Positions 10,685 through 20,622 of a stretch of 64,000 nt of DNA are shown in pieces. The translations under genes and the position numbers were made by a program. The first letter of the stretch is position 1, and every line of letters starts with the position of its first letter. Origin of the DNA: Udeniomyces pyricola (Eukaryota; Basidiomycota; Tremellomycetes; Cystofilobasidiales; Mrakiaceae); NCBI GenBank assembly GCA_039545295.1, contig BCIK01000034.1:118100-182099 (forward strand), written 5' to 3'. The notes below the pieces were generated by a model that saw only the letters and a program-made list of their open reading frames with translations, made no database searches and was not told the DNA's origin.

Positions 10685-11813
10685 AGTCTCTTGACCCCGG
10701 GTCGGCCGCTCGTTCGACTTGTCCACCTTTTTTTCTTCTTCTTCTTCCTTTTCTAGTCTTTCTCTCCTTTGTCCTCCCAGGCACTGCTCAGCTTTCTACT
10801 CTTTCCCTTCTTGTTTGCATCGCATCGCAAAGTATCACACATACACTCTCTCATTCTCTCTTTTGTTTTCGCTCTCTATCTCCGCCTGACTTTCCTCTTG
10901 CTATGCTAAGAATCGATAAGAACGGATTTCTTTTTCGCCCCCCCCCCTCCCTTCTCGGCACTCTCTTCATATATCATTCCGTTCTCATTTTCCCTCACCT
11001 TCTTTCTCAATTTCTTCCATTTCGCATGCTGCTTTCTCTGTCTCTTCCCGGTTCGCTGCCTCCTATCTCACTCACTTATCAATCCAACCGCTGTCTTTGG
11101 CATCGACCACTACATCTTTCTCAATTCTTTCCTTTCTACGTTATTGTTTTCTTTTTCCCATCCGATCCGATAACGTTTGATCGCTGTGTCCTTGTTTAGT
11201 CCGGAGTCATGTTCTCGTTCGTCCGCCTGGTCGTGCTTGTCCATCACGATTCATGGTTGACTTTCTTGTTTTGGTCTCGTCGTATGAGCTGTCGCGTATG
11301 CCCAAACGAAGCGACCAAACCATCTCAAGGACTTCACGGATTCGAGAAAGGAGAACTTATCACTGACAAGCCAGGCAAGGGCGAACGACGTGCGACGGAA
11401 ACTGCAGGGAAAGATATTCTTTGGTCTTGCTGCGCCGTGAACATGTCTGTCCAAGGCCTTGGCAAGATTGAAGTAAACCGAGAGGTACGATATCATCAAG
11501 TAAGTCGAGTGCTATGAAAAGTTCGTTAGGAGAAAAGAGGAGAAGCGAAGAGCGAACAGATGAGAAGCAAGGCTCGAAGTATGTTTTAAGAGAAGGGAGA
11601 AAGAAAAGAAAAGAAAAAGCAAAACGGAGTCCTTTTGGAAATCAAGGCAATGGAATTGAACATGCGGATATGGTTCGGAATGAAACAAGGGGAATGCAAA
11701 TTATGGTGAGAAATCAAGCGACCATGAAGAAGAAGCAGAGGAATGGACAGAAGAACAACATGATGAGTCTGCTAGTAAAAAAACAAGGTAGGAAGACAGG
11801 AAGTATGAATAGC
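10685..11813. other. Convergent intergenic region with opposite pyrimidine bias
   Basis: 1.1 kb between the convergent deacetylase and protease genes. From about 10720 to 11200 the plus strand is strongly C/T-rich; from about 11510 to 11800 it is A/G-rich, that is C/T-rich on the minus strand. This fits pyrimidine-rich 3' untranslated regions on both genes. Plus-strand reading frames here (for example 11209-11517) show no recognisable protein. Confidence 0.55.
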
Positions 11814-14494
11814 CTATAAAAGGACACAACACCCCGCAAGACCTGTGACGACTAATGATACAAGACCCAAGATCCAGTGCGTCGGCTGTCCGGTCAGACG
11901 AGGACTGGCCAAAGAGGAGTGAGTTTGATACCATGTCGCTTGAGCGTATACGCTGCTTCGAGCTGAGATGATGCTTTCTGCGACGGTCCGATTGATCGGC
12001 GAGACGGTCGGCAACGTCAAGCCGGCCGCAGTAATGTAGGACGGAGTGGACCCGCCGTCGTTGCCAACGTCAGTCGCAAGAGGTTGATAAGTGCTAGTCC
12101 CGAGACCCGAAGTAGGTGTTGGCACTTGGCTGTATATGGTCGTAGTCGTCCAAGTCTCGTTCCGGACGGAGTAAAAAGCCGTGGTATTGAAGATGAAGGC
12201 AGGCTTGGTATAGGTCGGGGTAGGTAGGATTGAATTCGGTAGCACCGTCGAGATCTGTGGAACAGAGTCGAGGAAGGAGGAGGTGTTTGATGCCGGTTCA
12301 AGCGTGGTGTTACGGAGGGGATAGAAACCAATCTTAGGAACGTCAAGCCCATCCACGCCTAGGTAGTAGACCGAGTACGCCGCTCGAAGGAAGTTGGTTC
12401 CAAGTTGCCACGAGATACCGTCTCCACTAGGTGGCTGAGAGTGACAAACCCGGAAAGACAAGTTTTAATTCAAGTCGGCTGAGTAATGACCAAGTCAGTC
12501 GACATGTCTGAACAGACTCACGAGAGCTACAGGCCAAGCCAAGCATTCTTTCTGGTTGGTAGAGACTCTGCCGATTAGCCAATCGCTTGGCTGGAGTACG
12601 TATTGCCGCCCGCTGAGAGAGCAAGGAAGAATAGTCGAAGGAATTGTAAGTTGCGAACATCGACTCTAGACATACATTGAGTTTGCTCTTGAGACTCACC
12701 CAAAACTGAATGTCATCGTCAACGCTGTATCGCATGGTGCAATCCACTGGCCATTGGAAACCATTCTGGAGCCATCAACTAGAGAAAAGAGCGCAGCAAC
12801 CTGGAATGAAGACAAGATGCAGCCGGAGCAACGAGCTGGCATTAGTTATATCTGAAATCAAGAGACAACTGCGGATGATGGCTGAGCGGAGATACGTACA
12901 TCCTCAATCGGCCCGTAGATCCCAGTTGCGCCAGCATCGAGAAGAGCCCATGCTTGGTTGCTGGTCTCTTCGTAGATGGTCCGATTCAGCGGGACCGCAG
13001 TAGAGTTCATCTGGGAAGCGGAACGTACAGCGTGATTTCAATCAGCTCTATCTTTCAGGATTTTCATGAATTCAAGAGAGATAACTTACAGTGACGTTGG
13101 TCAGCGGCAGAGCCCACTGCAGAAATGGGGACGTATAGTTCGATGGGGGAGCGTTGTTGAAGGGAGGAAACTCGATGACATCATGCCATTGTAAAAGCGA
13201 CTGATCCAAGGCTCTGTGAGTGAACATGATACCAAAGAGGTGTTGTGAGCATCTTTTACGCCAAGCTGCATGTATCTCAACGAGGACGCAGAGCGGACGA
13301 CGTACACAGAAGAGTCGATAGCCCCTGTGTTGACGAGGATCGAGCGCAAGAACGATGCTTCAATGACTTTGCTTGTATTTGAGCGTAGAGCACTTTCACC
13401 AAGACTGACTCACCAACAGTCAAGCTACCTCCCTGGCTAATATTACGTTCGAGATGCAGACCAAAGATAGGGTAGGCGAGAGAGCCGTTGCCGGCCAGTG
13501 ATTCCATGAGCGTTGGCGTCGAACCCCCGAGCGCGTTGGAGACGTGCGAGTTGCGAGAAAATCCGAGACCGAGGATACCAGAGACGTGCTGAGAGGCAAG
13601 CGTCAAGTTTGTATCCGTCACGATGCCTTGAGGGAGAGGCAGATATCAAGATTGTCGAGACATCAGTCCAAGCACGCGTCACGCTTGCCATTCCTATTCT
13701 ACCTGTGATTTTTCCAGCCGAGCTGCTCAGATACTCACCAAAAGCCAGATCTGGCACCTGAACCTGCCTTCTCGTTGTATTGTCAAGCTCGTGACCCCAA
13801 CCCACGTTCTCCCTCGCGACCCACCCCTGTGCAACAGTGCCGTCCGCAAATCCGCTGATGAATTGCGTCGCGTTCGCATTGACCTCTTGAAAGCTTTTAC
13901 TATTGCTAGGATCGTATAGTTCCACGTAGCGTGTGGTCCCTGGAAATTCTGGCAAGCCATCGACCGGTGTTGATCCCGATATACCCCGACATGAGGACGA
14001 GGTGCAGAGCGTTGATGCAAGGAGGAGGTCTGAGGATGCCGTGTCAATTTGAAGATAGAAAGTTTTAGATCCGACGAGTAAAGGCACCGAGTATGAGCTG
14101 GTATTTTAGGTATGAGTACAACCAAGTACAACCGAAGAATGATCAGCCGACGGTTCTCATGGGGACACGCGCAGGCATGGATGGCTTAAAGGGGGGCCAG
14201 GATCGGATGGCTTAGGACAGATCGTACTAACCCTCCTGAGTCGTCCCATCCCAGCCCTTCTATAGCGTCTCCGTCCTCGTCCCTCTTCCACGTGTTTGAT
14301 GAACTAAGACGCGAGGTCCGGGGTCGATATCGAGCCTTGGCATCGGGGTGCGACCGAAGGCCGAGCTTTTGCGGTGAGGAATGGTACACACGAGGAGAAA
14401 GGTTGGGAGCGAGCGCGGTCGAGACAGGTTCTAATGATGGACGAGCCGTTACTGTGGAGGTGAGCAGAAGCAGGAGGACTGAGTTTGGAAGCAT
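11814..14494 (-). CDS. Divergent pepsin-family (A1) aspartic protease-like protein, secreted and probably membrane-anchored
   Basis: The protein starts at 14494 with a signal peptide (MLPNSVLLLLLTSTVTA) and a propeptide-like stretch with an Arg/Lys-Arg site. The mature domain begins SYSVPLLVGSKTFYLQIDTASSDLLLAS, the position of the first active-site motif (normally DTGSS). A cysteine pair follows (CTSSSC), then a flap-like GFADGTVAQG where pepsins have Tyr, then HVSGILGLGF. The second catalytic motif appears as LLDAGATGIYGP (normally DTG or DSG). Both catalytic aspartates are present, but the glycine of the first motif and the residue after the second aspartate are changed. A Ser/Thr-rich C-terminal stretch with several N-glycosylation sites ends in a hydrophobic segment (IGLVSLVV-type) consistent with GPI anchoring. 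Stop TAG is at 11814-11816. Exon joints are only partly worked out. It may have altered activity or act as a non-classical protease. Confidence 0.8.
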
Positions 14495-14802
14495 AGATGC
14501 AGTCCTGTGCTGGTTGGGAGATAAGGCGAAGTCGGGTTGGGATGAAGAAGCAGGTTATAAGGGAAGGACGACAGCGACGGTGCTACGAGGGTCATGACTA
14601 GACGGCGTCTGGAACCGGCAGAAGTGAGTACTGGGTGACAGCATCTGCACAGCCATGCGCAGTCTGATCATCTTTTTCGTCTATTTGTTTGTTTTTGTCT
14701 TCATTTCTGCTCCGCTGATCGTTCTCCTGCTCTCAACAATTCCGTATATTTCCTCCGATATGCCACACATACGTCCGTCTATAGCCCTCGCAAAATACTC
14801 CA
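14495..14802. other. Short intergenic region between protease start and DUF4211 stop
   Basis: About 308 bp between two leftward genes. It contains the promoter of the protease gene and the 3' flank of the DUF4211 gene, the latter pyrimidine/AT-rich around 14670-14760. Nothing else seen. Confidence 0.5.
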
Positions 14803-17670
14803 TCAGTATCCATCTTCGTCCTCCTCCCCTCGTTTGAAGCTCGCATCGAGGTTGCCACCCTCCTCGATCAAGGTGCACACTTTTCGCCATTCAGATCTGT
14901 GTGGGGATAAGAATGTCGAGAAGACAACGGGTACAAGTCAGCATCAGACCGAGACTATCTGACTACCGACAGAGTCTCCATTGCTCCAGAACTCACCGAA
15001 CTACGCCTCTTCGGTCGAACCAGGCCATCACAGCGTCAGGCTTATCCCTTGGCGGAAGCTCGTAGTCCGCATCAACAAACCGACGAGGAACAACCTCAAT
15101 CTCGTCGTCTGAATCTGGTTTCTGGGGCAATTTAGCGATCTGATCCGAGATGACCTCATGAAGCTCGTACTCTATTCCATAACGAAGGATGCAAGCCAGA
15201 ACATCGTCAGATCTCGAAAGAACCGGGGAGAAGTCTGTTCAGATCGAGAGCGAAACAGAGCAATGAGGACGCCACTCACCCCAATGGGTCATGGAATGAT
15301 GGACTTGAGATCGCTTGTAACAGTACTTCCCAGCGTTGAAGCGTCTGTCTTCGCCCTCAAGCATGTCATCATCTTCGTCCTCTGATTGATCGTCGCTTTC
15401 TTTCTTGAGGTCCTGATGAGTAAAAAAAGGAGAAGATTGATATATAGGTCTAGAGCTTTATGTAGATCTTGGTGGACCGGCATAGTCTTTGGTTGAGCAC
15501 ACTTACCGTGAATGTTTCTGGATCATACCTCCGTCCCAGGAGTTTGATAATGAACGTCGCCGGTCGGTTGGACATTCGGCACGCGTCACAAGGCGGAAGA
15601 CCATCGTCTTGAATTCGTTCACCATCAAATATTGGATACCGTGCGAGAGCTGTCTTGAAGTGAGTTGGCCAAACTGAAAGGAGCGATTGGAAAAGATGTC
15701 AGCTCGACAGACCAACAACTGTCAAATGCATAGCTGGAATCAATGAGGGATAAATGACGGATCAAACAACAGACCCTGGGATGTGATTTTGCTGCAAAGG
15801 GAGACAAGCAATCAGAAACCTGCTCGGACCAGATGCCTTTAGTTCTCTCTGGTGTTTGCGGGACTAAACTCACGAGTTTCGAACGTCTTGGACCTTGCCT
15901 CGAACTCGGGTGAGAGCTTGAGTGAAGTAGCCGGTCTGTCGAAGATGCTTGGTAGTCTTTCGATTTTCCAGCAGTAAATGGACATGCCACTGGAAGACGA
16001 CTTGAGAAACGATTGAAAAGTGATGATCAATTGATCCCAGGAACAAAAAGAAAGACGAAAGATGCGTTGATGCGAATCATGATAGAGGAATTTTCAGTTG
16101 AAACCAGCGTACGATGGCCCAGCACGTGAATCTGTCCGTCCACTCACTCGAAAAGCTCATTTCCATCGGTTGAACTTGTTGGAAATTGGCTGAACAGCAG
16201 CACAAACGATTAAAAGTGAACATCAATACAAGTTCGTGCGAGTATAGTGAGAACAGAACACTCACAAGGTAACACCGAGGTCAGATCAACTTCGCCGTCG
16301 TCTTCGGATGCTATAAACTCCTCGTCTTCGTCCTCTACAATCGTAAGATTATCCGTTTCACTTTCTGCATCAGAGCCCTCATCGTCTTCTTCGCTTCCCG
16401 ATGAAACTTCAACGACTGAGGAAGAGCGGTTATTGCGTTTTTCTGACGACAAGGAAAGCAATGGAGGTCAGCATCACACGTTTCCATATGAATCACTCAG
16501 CCAAACAACTCTCGATGGACTCACTTTTGTATTGAGCAAGAGCTTGTTGCCGCTTCGACAACTGGCCACGCGATCTCATGCGGTGGTCGACCGTTCCTAT
16601 GAGCAGAGGTATGCATATGTCGTGAGTCCGCAGCTTCTTTGATAAAGCTATCTGACAAACTGCAGATCCAACGTACGCAGCTTTCCCTCGTCGTCTCTGA
16701 GATCATTGTCGTCCTCGTCTTCGTCCACACTAGCAGAGGCCTTGTCTACGTCGATGTCGTGGTCGGAAGTATATGCTCGCGAAGACGACAATCTTCCAGT
16801 CGAACGAGTGATTTGAGATCCAACGGCAGGCGGTGAAGAAGAAGACCCCGAGGATGATACCGCTCGCCGCTTTTTTCTGCTGACAGAGGCGGAACATCGT
16901 GTCGATGTAACGGGCATGTCAGAAAGATCACTGTCGGTCCCAATCGTGCGTCCACGAGTGAGCTGACGAGTTGTGGATGGACCAGGTCGAGCCATATCCT
17001 TTTCATCCTCGTCCTCGTCTTCATCGTCCCGAACTTGTCGTCGAGTCCGTCTGCGGCTTAGTGATAAACCGATTTGTTTTTCTTTCCTACTCTTGCCCTT
17101 CCCATCCCATTCTTTACGAGCTTGCGATCGTGATGGTGGTGGAGGAGACGGCGCGATCGGGTCATTGGATATGGACGATGATGTTGAGCTGGGGGAGAGC
17201 GATTTGAGTACCTGCGAGCGAGGAATGAGCTTCTTGCGCAGAGGTTTGGTTTCGAAAGACGATGATGATGATGAGACAGGTTTTGCATCCGATCCTATGG
17301 GCGATCGATCAGGCGGGCTTAGGCGTTCTGGGCATGACGAATAGAGGTATGGAAAGTCAGTACGCGACACCACACGTCGAGGGACTTGTCAGGTTGATGA
17401 CTTTCTGGCTTGTTTTGAAAGCGAGCAGACAATCGAGTCCTCACCTGCCTCGCCAAAGACGAAACCTTCGTCGTCGCTATCGGTCCGAGTCCTGGCTCGC
17501 TTCTGGGTGAGCGAGATGAGCCTGGCCGTCTCGGGATCAGGTCGTCCTAACAGTTGGGAACGCGAACCGGAAGCTTCGGGATCATCGAGCTGACGACGTC
17601 GACCGGTAACGGATGGAGGGGCTACAGGAGCAAAGAAAGCACCAATCTTGGTTTGTTTCTTGGGTTTCAT
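14803..17670 (-). CDS. DUF4211 domain nuclear protein with N-terminal PIP-box-like motif
   Basis: Spliced minus-strand protein of roughly 600 residues. The first residues, MKPKKQTKIGAFFAP, match the PCNA-interacting peptide pattern Q-x-x-I-x-x-F-F preceded by basic residues. A long disordered region follows, with serine runs, RRRTRR and KKRR basic clusters and repeated acidic blocks (DEDEDEDEKD, SGSEEDDEGSD). Then comes the C-terminal DUF4211-type core: FIASEDDGEVDLTSVLP, several short exons with aromatic-rich segments, the CDACR-type region near 15580, and KYCYKRSQVHHSMTHWGE. The terminal part IEVVPRRFVDADYELPPRDKPDAVMAWFDRRG is followed by a last exon ending DEDGY at TGA 14803-14805. DUF4211 has no established biochemical function; a chromatin or replication role is inference from the PIP-like motif and basic/acidic composition. 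Confidence 0.75.
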
Positions 17671-17999
17671 GGGCTGAATGATGGTGGTGGGTTAAAGTGT
17701 GGTAAAAGAGGATCAAGTCAGAGCTTGATGTTGAGGACGAGGCGGCGGTTGTAGTGTATACGGTATATGTATAGAGTGTCGACTTGATTACTCGGGCTGC
17801 TGCGTGATTCGAGCCGGTGACGTGACGCGCGAAATTTCTTCCTTCCTGCTTATGATTTATTGTTATATTGTTCGTGATGGAGCCTTCAACTCAACCAGAT
17901 TTCTGGCACCAATCTGTTCCTCAGATTCATTCAGACCTTGCTACCGTATTCGACTCTACAGTAAGCTCGGCAAGTGCATCATGTCATAAATTGTGCGCG
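17671..17999. other. Intergenic region between DUF4211 start and DCC-protein stop
   Basis: 329 bp between two leftward genes, presumably the DUF4211 promoter. No coding signal or distinctive element recognised. Confidence 0.4.
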
Positions 18000-18690
18000 T
18001 CAATTGACTACTCTGCGGACCACGGTCTGAATCCACGGCCTGATCACCAGAAACCCAACATACGACCGCTCAAGGGCACCCATCAAGATCGGACTCTTTT
18101 CTGCGATCGTCCCGATTCTGGCAAGGATGTTGCCAAGGACCCGATCTCTGGGAAGGACCGTCCACATCTTCGCGAAGGCCGAAGCGCCCGACACCAGTTG
18201 ATCGTTCTCTCCGGTACCTTGGGCATGAAAGCGGGCCAAAAGCTGTTGCTTGGAAACCGGACACGGCGAGAGCTGGGCGCTCGATGGTGAGGTAGTCTTG
18301 GACGTGGTGTTGCTGGACGATACTTGGTGAGGAGCAGCCGATTGAACGGGCAAGGGTACGTCTGGACCAGCAAGGTCGATGAACTCGATTCGATGCTTGA
18401 TGTCAAGCTTGCGAAAGAGGGAGATTTCACGTATGCAGAGTGGGCCTGTGTGATAGGTCGAGCGAGTATCAGCCCCAGTTGAAAGTAAATCGCTACCGAT
18501 CTGGAAGAGGTCAGGCATACAAGAGAGATAAAGAAGAAGACCAACATTCAGAATCAAACCAGACCCGAACGTCTGGCGATCGGGATGGTGCGGTAGTGGT
18601 GATAGAGCGAGCGATTGACAAGACTCGGATGGTATGATCAAAGTTGGCAGTCCTGAAGCTACGGGCGAGGAGGATGTTGGAGCTGTTCAT
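18000..18690 (-). CDS. DCC-family (DUF393) thiol-disulfide oxidoreductase-like protein, probable mitochondrial
   Basis: Two exons, 18546-18690 and 18000-18445, give 196 residues. The N-terminus (MNSSNILLARSFRTANFDHTIRV) is Arg/Ser/Leu-rich without acids and resembles a mitochondrial presequence. It is followed by VWFDSECPLCIREISLFRKLD, the signature of the DCC family (D-x-x-C-P-x-C), and later SGASAFAKMWTVLP and a hydrophobic C-terminal helix. A Pro/Ser/Thr-rich insert separates the two conserved halves. The family has a thioredoxin-like fold and predicted redox chemistry, but few members are characterised. The intron falls inside the codon for the first Cys of the CPLC motif, with a GTTGGT donor and a CACAG acceptor. 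Stop TGA is at 18000-18002. Confidence 0.82.
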
Positions 18691-19246
18691 GATTGAAGAG
18701 GTCTAACGTGGGAAAGGTAGAGTGATGCAGGGAGAATGGGACTCGGTAGGAGTTGGCGGGGAATACATGACGCAATGGCTGCCACAACTGTTGTATGTCA
18801 GTCATGGCATGGCGCATGGCAATCATCATGCATGCATATGCAGACTTGGGAGTAATGACGGCGTATGATTGCTCGCCAGTTTCAACCATCATTGGGTGAT
18901 GATGATCTTTGAGCTGGATAGCATAAAGTCAGAATTGACGATGATATACTGATATGGATCAATGGGAATGGTGTATGAATAAGATGGAAATAATCCATCA
19001 TGACTCAAGAGGAAATACATGCATACGTCATCGAAACAGCCGGGCACGCGTCCATCTCGTCATGGACCATGGACCATGCATGCACCATGAATCATCGACT
19101 GAGCCAAAAAGGCAATGGGGGAATCTCGCCTTTTCCCTTTTGCTTCCCATCCCTCTCCCATCACACTCATCTCCACGCCTTTTCACAACCTACACTCACA
19201 CCCACACCCACACCCACACTCATCCCACCCAACCCATCAAAACAAC
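18691..19246. promoter_or_regulatory. Divergent promoter region of DCC gene and small hydrophilic protein gene
   Basis: 556 bp. It contains CATGCATG-type palindromes at 18827-18840 and 19075-19084, and just before the rightward start a (CACACC)-like run at about 19192-19220. No other coding signal. Confidence 0.5.
19192..19220 (+). repeat. CACACC-type simple repeat in 5' leader
   Basis: Imperfect ACACCC/CACACC repeats lie immediately upstream of the hydrophilic protein ATG at 19247 and are probably transcribed as part of its 5' untranslated leader. Confidence 0.75.
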
Positions 19247-19853
19247 ATGTCCGACATCACTTCCAAGCCCGCCGGTGACATCTCCACCAAGTCTGGATGT
19301 ACGTCCCCCATCCGTCTCCTTCCTCATCACATCACCCTCACCCTACATGGCTCTCCCCTTTTCGACCCTTCTCAACCCCTCTTTCTGAGACCTCACCTAC
19401 CCGTCTTTTTTCAACACCGGCGCCTCTTACATCTCGCTCACTAACATGTCTGCCAATTCCATCCATCTCATCCAGCCGAGGGACTCGCCGAGACTGGTGG
19501 CGTCGCTGGCGCTCTCGAGAAGGAGCGTGAGGCTCGAGGAGCTACCGAGGGCGAGGAGGGTACGTTGCTCAATCAACCCCCGTCGACGACACTCGCTACC
19601 TTCCAGCTGTCGATGGCTAACATCTTCTCAAACCATTCTATCGTTACAGACTCTTCCAAGGGTTCCGACGCTCACGGCCAGGTAAGCGAGATGTGTCCTG
19701 ACCTGTTGTGTCACTCCCTTTCCATCGCATTCAAGCCGCACGACCTAAGATTCTAATCTTTGTCTGTCTCTCATTCTCATCCTCGATCCTTCCTTCTTAC
19801 AGGACCACCCCGTCACCGGCGAGCACGGTTCGGGCACCGGTGTCGCCAACTAA
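19247..19853 (+). CDS. Small hydrophilic (hydrophilin/LEA-like) protein, 72 residues
   Basis: Four exons (19247-19298, 19476-19559, 19650-19681, 19803-19853) join in frame with GTACGT, GTACGT and GTAAGC donors, giving 72 residues. The product is almost entirely Gly, Ser, Ala, Glu, Lys, Asp and Thr, with no cysteine, tryptophan or hydrophobic core; it begins MSDITSKPAGDISTKSG, has an internal ALEKEREARGATEGEE stretch, and ends HPVTGEHGSGTGVAN. Such composition fits hydrophilin or LEA-like desiccation and stress proteins, which act as unstructured protectants. I do not recognise a named family. The clean reading frame across three introns and a compact 3' end support a real gene. Abundant stress-regulated expression is a guess. 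Confidence 0.72.
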
Positions 19854-20622
19854 GGGCGCGCATCCTCTACTGCTTCACTAGGGTTTTAGTTTTACATCAC
19901 GTTATGTGTTCTGTCATGTATCCATTTTGCACTCGGTCACCTCACGTTGTCATCATTGTGTAGTCAATCGTCCCTCTGTACCTTGGCTCAGGGCCACCTC
20001 TAGTTAAGACAGTTTCGGTGAGATGTACGCTGTCGAAATGAGAGAAAATGCAAACTGTATGCATGTGATCTTGGTCGTGTGACGTCCGCTGTCGTTGAGA
20101 CTTGCGGGGCCGGAACAAGTAGCATACCTATATCATATCGCGGGACATATTCCATAGCCACTCCATGATCTTATGGACCTGTGAGCTTTAGTGGATGCGA
20201 TGGCGGTTCTTGGTCATGCTGGGTTGATCCTGGTTCGTATCATCACCATCCATTTATATGATGCAATGATACTTGCAGATCGTACGTCACGGGACGTTTG
20301 TAACTCGATCAATTCATGGTCCCAGACGCACGTGAGTTTATCGTCAAGATGTTTGGTCATGTACAGTATGCGTGCGAGGTATCGCCCCAGTGACGTATAG
20401 GTACGCGTGGAGATGTATACATGTCGTGAAGCAATATAAGAAATATACCCCTTAATTGATCAATGATCTGATACTGTGGCGCGATTCTATGTAGAGGCTT
20501 GCAGCTTGCAGCTTGCAGGTTCAGGCCGGTCAGGCAGGGCTCGCACTATTCCGCGCGTCCGACTTGCACCTCGACCCATACCTTATTCCCCTCGTCATCA
20601 GCGCTCAAGGTCCCATCAAGTC
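19854..20622. other. Intergenic region before syntaxin-18 gene
   Basis: 769 bp of tandem spacing. It holds the hydrophilic gene's 3' flank, AT-rich ATG/CAT-containing DNA, and three perfect tandem copies of GCTTGCA at 20497-20517 about 105 bp upstream of the syntaxin ATG. No gene recognised. In-frame upstream ATGs at 20476 precede 20623, but the family start fits 20623. Confidence 0.5.
20497..20517 (+). repeat. Three-copy 7-bp tandem repeat (GCTTGCA)
   Basis: Three perfect head-to-tail copies of GCTTGCA sit in the putative promoter or leader of the syntaxin-18-type gene. Confidence 0.92.

Noticed and set aside
11209..11819. Two plus-strand reading frames in the convergent 3' region
   Set aside because: Basic and low complexity, overlapping the expected 3' untranslated regions of both flanking genes; no recognised domain.
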